Notes: generated by a model not told the origin, from the letters alone. Counted from the first letter of the stretch, positions 26,985-36,528 are shown. The stretch: 64,000 bases of DNA from Phytopseudomonas straminea (GCF_900112645.1 NZ_FOMO01000008.1:62001-126000), one strand, 5' to 3'. Numbers and translations: made by a program.

Positions 26985-27125
26985 GTCTGATACTCCCTGT
27001 TCGCCGCCCTGCCATCGCCTGGCCCCTGCCCCTTGGCCGAACAAGCACTGAGCAATCGGGCGCGCACAGCGTACGCACAGATAGGCGAAGTGCCCAGCCC
27101 CCTGTGCAGGCGATATAGATCTCGG

Positions 27126-27491
27126 TCACGGTTGTGTCGAACAAGGCGATTCGTCCCTTGCGCAGTCGAGGCTGGCGAACCACTCGGCGTAGGGACTATT
27201 GGCGACCAGATAGCGGTTGTAGTCCGGCGCGCCATCGCGCCACCACACCGGCCCGCGCTCGCCCAGCGCGACCTTGCTGGCCTGCACCTGGCCGCGTGCC
27301 TGCCGAAGCGATTCGGCGTCGTCCACTGCCTTGGCGGCCTTGACCAGACGACGGGCCTCCATCAGCTCGCCCACCAGTGCCTGGCGCTGCGCCTCGTTCA
27401 GCTCCGGATTGGAACAGCGCCACAGCCGACCACGGACGATCAGGTAACGACCGTCGGGCGTGGTCAGAGCGGCAGTCTTGCGTCGGCTCAT
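27126..27491 (-). CDS. Conserved small hypothetical protein
   Basis: 121 residues, very Arg/Lys-rich N-terminus (MSRRKTAALTTPDGRYLIVR) and a conserved-looking centre and C-terminus (ALGERGPVWWRDGAPDYNRY, then SPYAEWFASL). The pattern LWRCSNPELNEAQRQALVGE followed by an amphipathic helix recurs, by memory, in unnamed proteobacterial proteins. No function known. It is single and lies between the cyclase and the Fsr-like transporter. Confidence 0.65.
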   Translation of the reverse strand: MSRRKTAALTTPDGRYLIVRGRLWRCSNPELNEAQRQALVGELMEARRLVKAAKAVDDAESLRQARGQVQASKVALGERGPVWWRDGAPDYNRYLVANSPYAEWFASLDCARDESPCSTQP

Positions 27492-27716
27492 CGGCTAGAG
27501 GCCGCCTGCAGTAGCTGTTGATGGTTATGCATCGAGTCTTGCCATCGGTCGCGGTGTGTTGAAAGTCGACCCGCCTGGCAGCAAGGAAGTTTAAGCCATT
27601 GCCGAATCGGGCAAGACAGGCGGCGCTTGCGGCCTTAAGCTTGGCGCCCTGTTCCGCCATCCGGGTGACTTGGTTCGAAACGCCAGCAGGCCCGACCGTC
27701 ATATGAAGCCTTGCCC

Positions 27717-28964
27717 ATGAAATCCACAACACCCGATCTCACCCCCGCCACCTCCGCCCCGCAGGCCCAGAACTTTCTGCTGCCGGTGGTCGGCGCCGCC
27801 GCCTTCTCGCACCTGCTCAACGACCTGATCCAGTCGGTGATGCCCGCCGTGTTTCCGATGCTCAAGGCGCAGTTCTCCTTGAGCTTCGCGCAGATCGGCT
27901 GGATCGGCCTGGTCTACCAGATCACCGCCTCGCTACTGCAGCCGTGGATCGGCATGTACACCGACAAGCATCCCAAACCCTACCTGCTGCCATCGGGCAT
28001 GCTGATGACCTTTATCGGCATCGCCCTGCTCGCCTTCGCCAGCAGTTACGAGATGCTGTTGCTGTCGGCAGCGGTGGTCGGCGTGGGCTCGGCGACCTTC
28101 CACCCGGAAGCCTCGCGTATCGCGCGGATGGCTTCAGGCGGGCGCTTCGGCACCGCGCAGTCTACCTTCCAGGTCGGCGGCAACTCGGGCTCGGCGCTCG
28201 GCCCGCTGCTGGCGGCGGCCATCGTCATCCCCTACGGCCAGCACGCCATCGCCTGGTTCATGCTGGCCGCCGCGCTGGCGATCTTCGTCCTCTGCCGCCT
28301 GACCATCTGGAGCGTGCACCATGGCCAGGCCAAGCTGAAGAGCCTGGCCGGCAAGCAGACCGCTGGCCTGGGCCGCGCCCAGGTGATCCAGGCCATCGCA
28401 GTGATCTGCGTGCTGATGTTCGCCAAGTTCGTGTACATCGCGGCGTTCACCAACTTCTTCACCTTCTACCTGATCGAGCGCTTCGCCATGAGCGTTCAGC
28501 AGAGCCAGATCTACCTGTTCATCTTTCTCGCCGCGGTGGCGTTCGGCACCTTCGCCGGCGGCCCGGTGGGTGACCGCATCGGCCGCAAGGCGGTGATCTG
28601 GATTTCCTTCATGGGCGTGGCGCCCTTCGCCCTGGCCCTGCCTTACGTTGGCGCCACGGCGACGGCGGTGCTGGCGATCATGATCGGCCTGGTGATGTCT
28701 TCGGCCTTCGCCGCCCTGGTGGTCTACGCCCAGGAAGCGGTGCCGGGGCGCGTGGGCATGGTCTCCGGGCTGATGTTCGGACTGATGTTCGGCATTGGTG
28801 GCATCGGTGCTGCAGCCCTAGGCGAGCTGGCCGACGTGCACGGCATCGTCTGGGTCTACCACCTGGTGTCCTTCCTGCCGTTGCTGGGCCTGGCCACCGC
28901 GCTGCTGCCGCGCACCCAGCCGCTCAAGCCCCAGGCGCCCGTGGCGACGCCAGCCAGTCGATAA
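27717..28964 (+). CDS. MFS transporter, fosmidomycin-resistance (Fsr) type
   Basis: 415 residues from the ATG at 27717; a TTG six bases earlier is less likely. Twelve predicted helices. The N-terminus AAAFSHLLNDLIQSVMPAVF and LLQPWIGMYTDKHPKPYLLP match the Fsr branch of MFS exporters, with FHPEASRIARMASGGRFGTA in loop/helix 4 region. These export fosmidomycin and related compounds; the natural substrate is uncertain. The last 41 bases overlap the convergent GNAT gene. Confidence 0.85.
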   Translation: MKSTTPDLTPATSAPQAQNFLLPVVGAAAFSHLLNDLIQSVMPAVFPMLKAQFSLSFAQIGWIGLVYQITASLLQPWIGMYTDKHPKPYLLPSGMLMTFIGIALLAFASSYEMLLLSAAVVGVGSATFHPEASRIARMASGGRFGTAQSTFQVGGNSGSALGPLLAAAIVIPYGQHAIAWFMLAAALAIFVLCRLTIWSVHHGQAKLKSLAGKQTAGLGRAQVIQAIAVICVLMFAKFVYIAAFTNFFTFYLIERFAMSVQQSQIYLFIFLAAVAFGTFAGGPVGDRIGRKAVIWISFMGVAPFALALPYVGATATAVLAIMIGLVMSSAFAALVVYAQEAVPGRVGMVSGLMFGLMFGIGGIGAAALGELADVHGIVWVYHLVSFLPLLGLATALLPRTQPLKPQAPVATPASR

Positions 28965-29445
28965 GCTGCCGCCCGCGGCTAAACAGTTCGTACTGCAGGT
29001 AGCCGCGAGCATTGACGCCAACCGCGACGAACCCGGCGTGCTCATAGAGCAGCCGGGCCGGATTGTCGCCCCGCACATCCAGGCTCAGTCTCTCCAAGCC
29101 CGCCTGTCGCGCTTGCTCGATATAACCCTCCATCAACCTGCGGCCAATCCCCTTGCGCCTGTGCGCCTCGCTGACGTGCAGGGTGCACAGCTCGGCACTG
29201 CCCTGCTCCTCTCGCCATAGCGAATAACCCACCAGCTCGCCATCGATACAGGCGATGGTCAGCCGCTCGAAGTTCTCGACCCACTGTTCGATATGCCGCT
29301 CGGCAACCATTCGCCAGTCGTGCTCATGCTGCGGTTCCCACTGGCGGATATAGCCCAGTTCGCCCCGGTAGATGGCCGGCAGGTCGGTGACCCGCGCCGG
29401 CCGAAACACCACCACCGCAAGACTATTTTCGAGCTCACGTGTCAT
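28924..29445 (-). CDS. GNAT-family N-acetyltransferase
   Basis: 173 residues from the ATG at 29445. The acetyl-CoA loop is HRRKGIGRRLMEGYIEQA, followed by LSLDVRGDNPARLLYEHAGF, both classical GNAT motifs. Substrate unknown. Gene end overlaps the Fsr-like gene. Confidence 0.88.
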   Translation of the reverse strand: MTRELENSLAVVVFRPARVTDLPAIYRGELGYIRQWEPQHEHDWRMVAERHIEQWVENFERLTIACIDGELVGYSLWREEQGSAELCTLHVSEAHRRKGIGRRLMEGYIEQARQAGLERLSLDVRGDNPARLLYEHAGFVAVGVNARGYLQYELFSRGRQLIDWLASPRAPGA

Positions 29446-29565
29446 CTCGCCCCCTTGGTAGCCGTAGGCCGAGCGGCCAATGCTTGCCCCTCTCCACACA
29501 TTAAACCGTTGATCAACCGAGGTATTTGATCAGGATGCGTTGTCATCGGGGAACTTTTCGGCAAT

Positions 29566-29590
29566 ATAATAATAACGATTCTCAAAATCA
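29566..29590 (+). promoter_or_regulatory. Probable Fur box
   Basis: The segment AATAATAACGATTCTCAAAA agrees well with the GATAATGATAATCATTATC-type iron box. It lies about 35-60 bases before the TonB receptor start codon, where an iron-repressed promoter would be. Confidence 0.55.
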
Positions 29591-29623
29591 TAACGTCTAC
29601 AAATACATATTCAGGGAACCTCC

Positions 29624-31804
29624 ATGTCGCGCCTCACCCCGCCCCGCTGCTTCGCGTCGTCCCGCAATCACCTGGCTCTTGCCATCTGCATGGCTACCAT
29701 CACGCCGGCCATGGCCCAAGAAAGCAGCGAGGCGCAGGACGGCGCCGCCAGCGGTGTGCTGGAACTCGGCGCCACCGAGATCACCAACACCCAGCTGGGC
29801 AGCACCACCGAAGGCTCGCGCTCCTACACCACCGGCGCCATGTCCACCGCCACCAAGCTACCCATGACCATGCGCGAAACGCCCCAGGCGACTACCGTGA
29901 TCACCCGTCAGCGCATGGACGACATGGGCATGACCAGCATCAATGACGCCATCGCCGCCACGCCCGGGGTGTTTCTCAGCTACGCCAGCGGCCCAGGCCG
30001 GCAAACCTATTACGCCCGCGGCTTCGAGATCGACAACCTGATGTATGACGGCATCCCCAGCGGCTACAACGGTGTAGGGGTGGGCGTGCAGCCGAATCTG
30101 GCGATGTTCGACCGGGTGGAGATCGTGCGCGGTGCCACCGGCCTGGTCACTGGCGCGGGCAACCCGTCGGCGGCGGTCAATATGGTGCGCAAGCGCCCGC
30201 TGGCCGATCAGCGCGTCACTCTCACCGGCGCGGCCGGCAGCTGGGACGACTACCGAGGCGAAGTCGACGCCTCCAGCCCGCTCAACGACAGTGGCACCCT
30301 GCGCGGTCGGGTGGTGACGTCCTATCGCGATGCCAACAGCTACGTCGACGGCGCCGAAGAAGATCACGGCCTGTTCTACGCCATCACCGAGGCGGACCTG
30401 AGCGACTTCACCACCCTGAGCGTCGGCTTCTCCCACCAGAAGGACAAGACCAACAACTTCTGGGGTGCCTCGCTGGTCGGCCTCGATGGTCGCCACCAGG
30501 ACCTGCCGCGCTCTTACAACCCGGGCACCAGCTGGGAAAACAAGGAGCAGGAAACCAATACGCTGTTCGCCGAACTGCGCCACCAGCTGGCCAATGACTG
30601 GAAGTTACAGGTCAATGCCGATTACTCCGACCTGAACGCGATCTTTTCGGGCTCATACCAATCACGATTCGCCGCAGACAGAAGTCTGCAGCGCACCGTC
30701 TGGCAAGCCAAATACGACGAGCACAAGATCGGTCTGGATAGTTTCGTCAGTGGTCCGTTCGAGGCTCTCGGGCGCACTCATGAACTGGTAGTAGGTGCCA
30801 GCAAACGCATCGCGGACATGAACACCCACAGCTACAGCCCTTATGTAACAACCTGGCCGGTAGACGGCGGCAAACCGGACTTCACGCGTACCGGCAGCAA
30901 GCGCACCGTCACCACCCAAGATGGCGTTTACGTCACCACCCGCCTGAGCCTGGCAGACCCGCTGAAACTGATCCTCGGCGGTCGCCTGGATTGGTACGAC
31001 TACGACGACAAGGAAAGCTCGACGGCCGATTACAAGGTTACCCGCAACGTCACCCGCTACGCCGGGCTGATCTACGACCTGGATGACCACCACTCGGTCT
31101 ATGTCAGCTACAGCGACATTTTCACCCCGCAAGACGAGAAGGACAGCAGCGGGACCCCGGTAACCCCTATCGTTGGCAAGAACTACGAAGTGGGGATCAA
31201 GGGCGAGTACTTCGATGGCGCACTCAATGCCAGCGCAGCCTTGTTCCGCATCGACCAGGAAAACCGTGCGGTTGAAACCACGCCGCTGGGCTGCCCGCAG
31301 GCAAAATGCTACGACGCCTCCGGTGAGGTACGCAGCCAGGGTATCGACCTTGAGGTTCAGGGGGCGCTGACCGAGAACTGGCAACTGGGCGCGGGCTATA
31401 CCTACGCCCGTGTGCACACCATCAAGGACGCCAAGAATCCGCAGAATGAGAATCAGCGCTTCGATACCGATATGCCGGAGCACCTGTTCAAACTCTCAAC
31501 CGTCTATCGCTTTCAGGGCCCGCTGGAGAAGTTGCGCGTCGGCGGCAACCTTTCCTGGCAGAGCCGGATGTACAACGATATCCCGTTGGACAACGGCAGC
31601 AGCTACCGTCTCAAGCAAAAAGCCTACGCCCTCACCAACCTGATGGCAGGCTACGCGGTGAACGAGAATCTGGATCTACAGCTCAACGCCAACAACATCT
31701 TCGACAAGAAGTACTACTCGTCGATTTCCACGTCCACGCAGTACGGCGGCGACACCTATGGCGCCCCACGCAACCTGATGCTGACTGCCAAGTACAGCTT
31801 CTGA
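29624..31804 (+). CDS. TonB-dependent siderophore receptor
   Basis: 726 residues. Signal peptide ending AMA (about residue 29), then TonB-box-like LELGATEITN. The plug contains KLPMTMRETPQATTVITRQR and YYARGFEIDNLMYDGIPSGY; the barrel ends NLMLTAKYSF with the terminal aromatic residue needed for Bam assembly. There is no N-terminal signalling (STN) extension, so it is a plain receptor. Hydroxamate/catecholate siderophore specificity is not visible. A Fur box upstream and a terminator downstream mark it as a single iron-regulated gene. Confidence 0.92.
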   Translation: MSRLTPPRCFASSRNHLALAICMATITPAMAQESSEAQDGAASGVLELGATEITNTQLGSTTEGSRSYTTGAMSTATKLPMTMRETPQATTVITRQRMDDMGMTSINDAIAATPGVFLSYASGPGRQTYYARGFEIDNLMYDGIPSGYNGVGVGVQPNLAMFDRVEIVRGATGLVTGAGNPSAAVNMVRKRPLADQRVTLTGAAGSWDDYRGEVDASSPLNDSGTLRGRVVTSYRDANSYVDGAEEDHGLFYAITEADLSDFTTLSVGFSHQKDKTNNFWGASLVGLDGRHQDLPRSYNPGTSWENKEQETNTLFAELRHQLANDWKLQVNADYSDLNAIFSGSYQSRFAADRSLQRTVWQAKYDEHKIGLDSFVSGPFEALGRTHELVVGASKRIADMNTHSYSPYVTTWPVDGGKPDFTRTGSKRTVTTQDGVYVTTRLSLADPLKLILGGRLDWYDYDDKESSTADYKVTRNVTRYAGLIYDLDDHHSVYVSYSDIFTPQDEKDSSGTPVTPIVGKNYEVGIKGEYFDGALNASAALFRIDQENRAVETTPLGCPQAKCYDASGEVRSQGIDLEVQGALTENWQLGAGYTYARVHTIKDAKNPQNENQRFDTDMPEHLFKLSTVYRFQGPLEKLRVGGNLSWQSRMYNDIPLDNGSSYRLKQKAYALTNLMAGYAVNENLDLQLNANNIFDKKYYSSISTSTQYGGDTYGAPRNLMLTAKYSF

Positions 31805-31820
31805 GCCAACACCAGCGCAT

Positions 31821-31851
31821 AAAAAAGCCAGTCGATATGACTGGCTTTTTT
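31821..31851. terminator. Bidirectional Rho-independent terminator
   Basis: AAAAAGCCAGTC / GACTGGCTTTTT with a five-base loop (31834-31838), A run on one side and T run on the other. It serves the TonB receptor and the convergent DUF945 gene. Confidence 0.9.
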
Positions 31852-31867
31852 GCATCAGCAGCGCGCG

Positions 31868-33424
31868 TTACTCGGGCTGTTCAGCGCCTTCATCGTACTG
31901 CGATCCGTCTTGCGAATCGTAAGCCGCAGGATCGTCACCCAGACCGCCGCCCATGCCGCCGGTCTTGGCCATCACCAGGGTAGCGAACTCGTCGACGCTC
32001 ATGTCCTGACCGTTGAAGGTCACCTTGTTGTCGGCGTAATGCAGGCTGGATTGCAGGGCATCACCTTCCAGGGTCACCAGGCCGGTACCGAGGGCCATGC
32101 CGCTGCCCATCTCGGTCATCATCGCTGCCTGCTCTTCGACGGCCTTGGCATCGGTGACGCCTTCGACCAGCGCCTGCACGCGTACACCATCACCGATCAC
32201 CGCCTTGGCGACCGACAGTTTGGCGTCCAGCTTGTCGATCACCTGGCGGGCCAGTTCGTCAGGTGGCAGGTCGAAGGACTCAGGCTTGTCCAAGTCCACC
32301 GCCACATGCAGCGAGGCCTGGCCATGTTCGGTAGTGAGCGTCAGGTTATCCAGCGCCAGCTGTGGTTTGCCGGCCAGCAGCTTGTCGAGATCGGCCTTCA
32401 TGCGCGCTTCTTCGTCGGCCGAAAGCTCGGGTTTCGGCGCTTCTTCACCGAGGGCCGCGGCCTGCTGAGCAGGCGTCAGCTTGTCCTGATAGAGCTTGAT
32501 CAGCGACTGCATCGCCACGCTGTCGAAGTTCTTGATGGACCACAGCATGCGCAGGCCGCCGATGTCCTTGCCGTCATAGCTGACCTTGCCGATGTAGTAA
32601 CCGATCTGCCCATTGAGCGCGCTACCCGCCTCTTGCAGGCTGCCGGTCTGGGCGATGTCCTTGATCAACAACGCCGGCTTGTCGCCGAACTTGATCTGCG
32701 AAGTGGCCAGCTTGATGCTGCTCTCGCCCACGTAGAAATCACCGCTGCCCAGGCGCTGTTCGCTGCTGATGGTCAGGCCGCGCAGGTCAGCCTGCATGGG
32801 CGTGTCATCCGTGGTGCTGACGACCAGGCTGTCCATGCCACCACTGACCTGCACGTCCCGAGCATTTTTGCTGGCTTCGATATCCAGGTTCATGCCCGAG
32901 AACTTGACCGTGGCGGTTGGCGAAGGTGCGAAGTCCAGCGGCGTCAGCACCAGAGTGCCCTGGGTCGCGCCGTCATAACCCAGCACGCCTGTACCGGTCA
33001 GCGGCGCGGCGCCCTTGGCAGCGTCGAACCACTTCTGGGTCAGCTCGTTAGGCTCCAGCTGATAGTTGCTGGCAGCCATGACCGGCCACAGGTTCAGGCG
33101 CGCCAGCCGCGAAAGCGGCAGCGGGCCGTGCTCGATGTTGTCCACCAACAGGATTTCGATATGCCGCGGCTCACCGTCCTTGTCTGGTGCGTCCAGCGAG
33201 AAGCGGTAGTGCGCCGTACTGCTGAACAGCCGCGTATCCAGCGACAGCAGTTCGAGTTTGCTGGAAACGCTGGTGCCGAGCAGCGCATTGGCGCTCTGCC
33301 GGTTGGCCTCGGCGATCAGATTGTCGAGAACACCCGGTAACTGGGTACCGGTGTACCAGGCCCCGCCGGTACTGATTGCGCCGACCGTTACCAACGCGAT
33401 TGCTAGTGCTGCTGATTTTTTCAT
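31868..33424 (-). CDS. DUF945/YdgA-family protein
   Basis: 518 residues with an N-terminal signal anchor (MKKSAALAIALVTVGAISTG). The pattern WYTGTQLPGVLDNLIAEAN, followed by repeated beta-strand units and TLTTEHGQASLHVAVDL, matches YdgA-like DUF945 proteins of about 500 residues. They are thought to sit in the periplasm or inner membrane with AsmA-like folds; no enzymatic role is known. A region at ~330-350 is rich in Glu/Lys and probably flexible. Confidence 0.8.
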   Translation of the reverse strand: MKKSAALAIALVTVGAISTGGAWYTGTQLPGVLDNLIAEANRQSANALLGTSVSSKLELLSLDTRLFSSTAHYRFSLDAPDKDGEPRHIEILLVDNIEHGPLPLSRLARLNLWPVMAASNYQLEPNELTQKWFDAAKGAAPLTGTGVLGYDGATQGTLVLTPLDFAPSPTATVKFSGMNLDIEASKNARDVQVSGGMDSLVVSTTDDTPMQADLRGLTISSEQRLGSGDFYVGESSIKLATSQIKFGDKPALLIKDIAQTGSLQEAGSALNGQIGYYIGKVSYDGKDIGGLRMLWSIKNFDSVAMQSLIKLYQDKLTPAQQAAALGEEAPKPELSADEEARMKADLDKLLAGKPQLALDNLTLTTEHGQASLHVAVDLDKPESFDLPPDELARQVIDKLDAKLSVAKAVIGDGVRVQALVEGVTDAKAVEEQAAMMTEMGSGMALGTGLVTLEGDALQSSLHYADNKVTFNGQDMSVDEFATLVMAKTGGMGGGLGDDPAAYDSQDGSQYDEGAEQPE

Positions 33425-33739
33425 CGTCTGTTCGATGCCTGTCCATGATGAGTTTATGCGGCCTTCCTGGCCTGGCGCGTGGTGCGCGGTGCTGCGAAAG
33501 GCGGCGGCAATCTTAGCACTCCGGCAACTGCCGCTCTGTGCGAGCGCTCGCTGTTTTATCGCGCGGCCTATCGCTCATAACGTGGTAAGCGCAGCGGCAG
33601 GTCACTCATCGGCAAGTGTGTGGAGCCGCGCAACTTGTGCTGAATCCTTCTGCAGGGCGTGCAGTCATAGCTCAGCAGTGGAGCACGGAATTGTCCGCGC
33701 TCGATGCGGCCGCTGACTGGCCATGACCGAGGTGGGTAA
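33425..33739. other. Intergenic region of about 315 bases
   Basis: It should contain the leftward promoter of the DUF945 gene and a rightward promoter for the 72-residue protein. No convincing ORF, hairpin with T run or operator was found. Confidence 0.6.
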
Positions 33740-33958
33740 ATGGCGACACAGAATGAAAGGGTGCTGGAGCAGACCATCATGGCCTTGATGGGTGCCTGCA
33801 TCGACCTGGGCTACGACATCGACAAGCTGGCGAAGAAGGCCCAGATGCTGGTTCTGGACAACAGCAAGTACAACTACGTCGAGCAGGCCATGCCGTCGAC
33901 GCCCCATGAAGCCATCGAACGCGCCCTGTCGACGATCAAGAGCGCGCCGAGGATTTGA
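33740..33958 (+). CDS. Small conserved-looking hypothetical protein
   Basis: 72 residues, predicted all-helical, with a start ATG about 8 bases after GAGGTGG. Sequence begins MATQNERVLEQTIMALMGAC. Codon use is like the neighbours, and no overlapping longer frame competes convincingly. No family recognised. Confidence 0.5.
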   Translation: MATQNERVLEQTIMALMGACIDLGYDIDKLAKKAQMLVLDNSKYNYVEQAMPSTPHEAIERALSTIKSAPRI

Positions 33959-34344
33959 GTCACGATCTCTATGTACATGAAGCGGCAGTTACGAGGCAAG
34001 TGTAGCCATTCGTAGGATGGATGGAGCTTCACCCATCCACCGTTTTGCAATCGCATTGGTGGACAAAAAAAGCGTTGTCCTCCCTACATCACTGAGCGCG
34101 CAAGCAACACGGTAATGCTGGCGGACTCATTGTGGCAGCGGGCGGGAACGCTCAGTCCATACCGTGATTTTTCGCGGGCATGACCCGCTTCCACAGTCAG
34201 GGGCCTTGCGTCCGCTTACGCCATTTTGCTGCTGCTCGCGATCTTGTGGGAGCGGCTTTAGCCGCGAGTTTTTCAAGACAAACAAAGAGCTCGCGGCTAA
34301 AGCCGCTCCTACGGGTCGCGAACCGGTCCTAAAAAGTATCCGTC
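33959..34344. repeat. Intergenic REP cluster (family B copy 2 and a family A inverted pair)
   Basis: 34140-34195 holds a degenerate copy of the element seen at 17228 (CCATACCGTGATTTTTCGCG, then GGGCATG and CGCTTCCAC). At 34248-34268 and 34290-34310 the unit GGAGCGGCTTTAGCCGCGAG and its reverse complement face each other across 21 bases; each unit also folds on itself (GCGGCT/AGCCGC). This is the form of pseudomonad REP/BIME elements. No gene seen; 33959-34130 has no feature I can name. Confidence 0.8.
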
Positions 34345-35439
34345 TCAAGGATCGATTTTACGCCGCACCCACGAAAACGGCGCCAGCACCCAGAACACCC
34401 CATACGCCAATGTCCGCGTACACATCCGCACCACTAGCGGTGCCGGCCGCCAGTCTGCTTCGGCAACGAAAGCGCCAACCGGCCGAAAGCGCGCCAACGG
34501 ACGGGTCAGAAACGCCTGCCATAGACCGTGACGCGAGATCGCCGCGCCCAGATTTTCGGGCAGAAAGAAGCCCGAATGGCCATACTCCTCGGCCCGCACG
34601 TTAAGCGTCGAGGCAGCCAGATATCCAACCTTCCCGCCCGGCCCGGCGCCGGGAATCGCGTATTGCGCGAAAGGCACGGCGCGATCCTGGCCACCGACAT
34701 GATTGAGCACAGCCTCCACCCGCCCCTGGGCAATTAGCCGATCCCAGTCGAAATCCGGGCGCACGATGCTCGCTGCAGTGATGATGCGACCAAACTTCAG
34801 GTCGGCGAATTCGGGGTTCTCCAGCACCCGTGACAGCAGCAGCGTGCCGAAGCTGTGGGCGATGATGTCCGGCCGGTCGGGCAGCCGGCTCTTTTGCGCC
34901 TCTGCGATGGCGATGCGCATGCGCTCGCCCAGGCGCCTGGCGAGGCGATCGTGCAGCCAGCGGGCGAACACGTCGATGGTCGCCCAGCCGTACTTGTAAA
35001 TCAGTACCGGCGCCGAATAGCTGAGGCGGTTGGCGATTTCCCAGCTGAAGGCTTCCTGCCATTTGGCGCGGCTGTTCATGCCGTGAATGACGATCAGCCA
35101 GCGAATGTCGCGACTGCCCTCGCCCACCAGCCGATAGACAGGTTCGACCTCGGCCGTCACACCTTCCTGCTCGAAATCGGCCTGACAGAATGGGCACACA
35201 GTGTTGGCCATACCGGCCGGCAGCAGACGCGCGCACGGCGCCATTGGGCAGCGGTAAACCTCATGCCGCTCGGCGCTCGTGGCACCGACCAGGCCGTCGA
35301 GAAAGATCTTCAGCCCAACATCGTCAGGCGCCGCCTCGACCGTCCGGGCGAACTGCGCCTGGGTGAATTCCAGCTCAACGCCCTGACTCAGGCGCCGCTC
35401 GACCTCCACCTGCCAGCGGTCCGACTGTGTCGTATTCAT
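34345..35439 (-). CDS. Zinc-ribbon/alpha-beta hydrolase fusion protein of unknown role
   Basis: 364 residues. Residues 64-85 hold two Cys pairs (CPMAPC and CPFC) that look like a zinc ribbon. From ~113 an alpha/beta-hydrolase fold begins: oxyanion strand WLIVIHGMNS, nucleophile elbow IIAHSFGTLL with Ser196, candidate Asp252 (GGQDRAVP) and His288 (YGHSGFF). The C-terminus ends with a hydrophobic, possibly membrane-touching stretch (LAYGVFWVLAPFSWVRRKI). It overlaps the upstream gene by four bases (ATGA), so the two are translationally coupled. Possible lipase, esterase or peptidase; no pathway known. Confidence 0.7.
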   Translation of the reverse strand: MNTTQSDRWQVEVERRLSQGVELEFTQAQFARTVEAAPDDVGLKIFLDGLVGATSAERHEVYRCPMAPCARLLPAGMANTVCPFCQADFEQEGVTAEVEPVYRLVGEGSRDIRWLIVIHGMNSRAKWQEAFSWEIANRLSYSAPVLIYKYGWATIDVFARWLHDRLARRLGERMRIAIAEAQKSRLPDRPDIIAHSFGTLLLSRVLENPEFADLKFGRIITAASIVRPDFDWDRLIAQGRVEAVLNHVGGQDRAVPFAQYAIPGAGPGGKVGYLAASTLNVRAEEYGHSGFFLPENLGAAISRHGLWQAFLTRPLARFRPVGAFVAEADWRPAPLVVRMCTRTLAYGVFWVLAPFSWVRRKIDP

Positions 35440-36422
35440 GATGCGCCGTTGTAAGCCCAGAGCAGTTCGACGATGCGCAGCACATCTTCACGCTTGCACT
35501 GCGCCCAGATACGCAGCCGCGCGTCGCGGCCATACACCTGCACGGCGATGCGACGGCTGGTGCCATGTTCTTCGGCGGCGAAATGCAGCATGCCCTGAGC
35601 CCGGTCGAACTGGCCGGTGTCCACCGCCTGCAGCACCACGCGCACCGGCTCGACGGCTTCGATTCCGCCATTGGCCAGGGTCGAGGCCATCTCCACATAG
35701 CCGCCATCGAGTTCGAAGCGGGTCGAATGCACGCCCTTGCCCTTGCTCGCCGCCACCTTGACGGCCTGGTCAAGGGGGATGGGTTTTGCCGGGGCGTCCG
35801 GGCAACCGATGGCGACCAGCGTGCGGCGGATATCCCCGAAAACCGCCTTGTGATCGATCTCGGGGTTGCGGTGAATCAGTACCAGGCAGTAGGGGTCGGC
35901 GAAGCGCCACTCGAAGCGCACCACGCTGCGATCAAGCCGCTGCCGATAGGCGTCGAAGCGATAACGCTCCAGCCCTTCCTCGAGTGTGAAATCCTTGGGT
36001 TTGAAGCGATTCCAGCCAGCCTTGCCCTGATGCCAGAGCAACGACAGGCCAGCGTCGGACAACGCGATATGAGTGAGCGTGAGCGCTTCCGGGAAATCCA
36101 GGCTGGCGCTGGCGCCGAGCGCTTCGGCATGAGGGCTCGCGGCGATACCGGCGGCCAGCCGCGCCCCATCGACCGCGGGCGGCGCGATCAGGTAAAGGTG
36201 CTGGTCGCCCCAGCCCTCGACTTCCGCCAACCAGGCTTCGAGCTTTTCCTGGGTTAGCTCGTCGGCATCGATGGCGGCGTCCAGGTTGGCAGCGAAGTCT
36301 TCCTTGGTCGCGCCGATCCTGGCGTTGGTGCCACGCAGCAGTTCCTTGATGAACGCGTTGCCCTGAGCAACGATCACCCGTCGCACCAGCTCCTTGAGTT
36401 GCGTCTTGCTCAGCGGATCCAT
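35436..36422 (-). CDS. Hypothetical protein, coupled partner of the zinc-ribbon hydrolase
   Basis: 328 residues from the ATG at 36422 with a GGAG site; a TTG at 36437 is an alternative start. Residues 1-70 are helical (KTQLKELVRRVIVAQGNAFI, then GTNARIGATKEDFAANLDAA), resembling SAP-like or effector-associated helical domains in spacing only. The rest is mixed alpha/beta, with WRFADPYCLVLIHRN and a C-terminal YGRDARLRIWAQCKREDVLR. I do not recognise the family. The ATGA junction with the hydrolase gene indicates a two-protein unit. Confidence 0.65.
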   Translation of the reverse strand: MDPLSKTQLKELVRRVIVAQGNAFIKELLRGTNARIGATKEDFAANLDAAIDADELTQEKLEAWLAEVEGWGDQHLYLIAPPAVDGARLAAGIAASPHAEALGASASLDFPEALTLTHIALSDAGLSLLWHQGKAGWNRFKPKDFTLEEGLERYRFDAYRQRLDRSVVRFEWRFADPYCLVLIHRNPEIDHKAVFGDIRRTLVAIGCPDAPAKPIPLDQAVKVAASKGKGVHSTRFELDGGYVEMASTLANGGIEAVEPVRVVLQAVDTGQFDRAQGMLHFAAEEHGTSRRIAVQVYGRDARLRIWAQCKREDVLRIVELLWAYNGAS

Positions 36423-36528
36423 GCCCTCTCCCGACAATACGCCGTGTCACGCCGGGCGGCAGGCACCCGGCGCAACATAGCCATACGCCATCATACTGCG
36501 TGGAGAGGATTTTGGCGCTGCGTCGCTA

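Noticed and set aside
31850..33340. 496-residue plus-strand frame opposite the DUF945 gene
   Set aside because: Shadow frame; the DUF945 frame has the signal anchor and family pattern.
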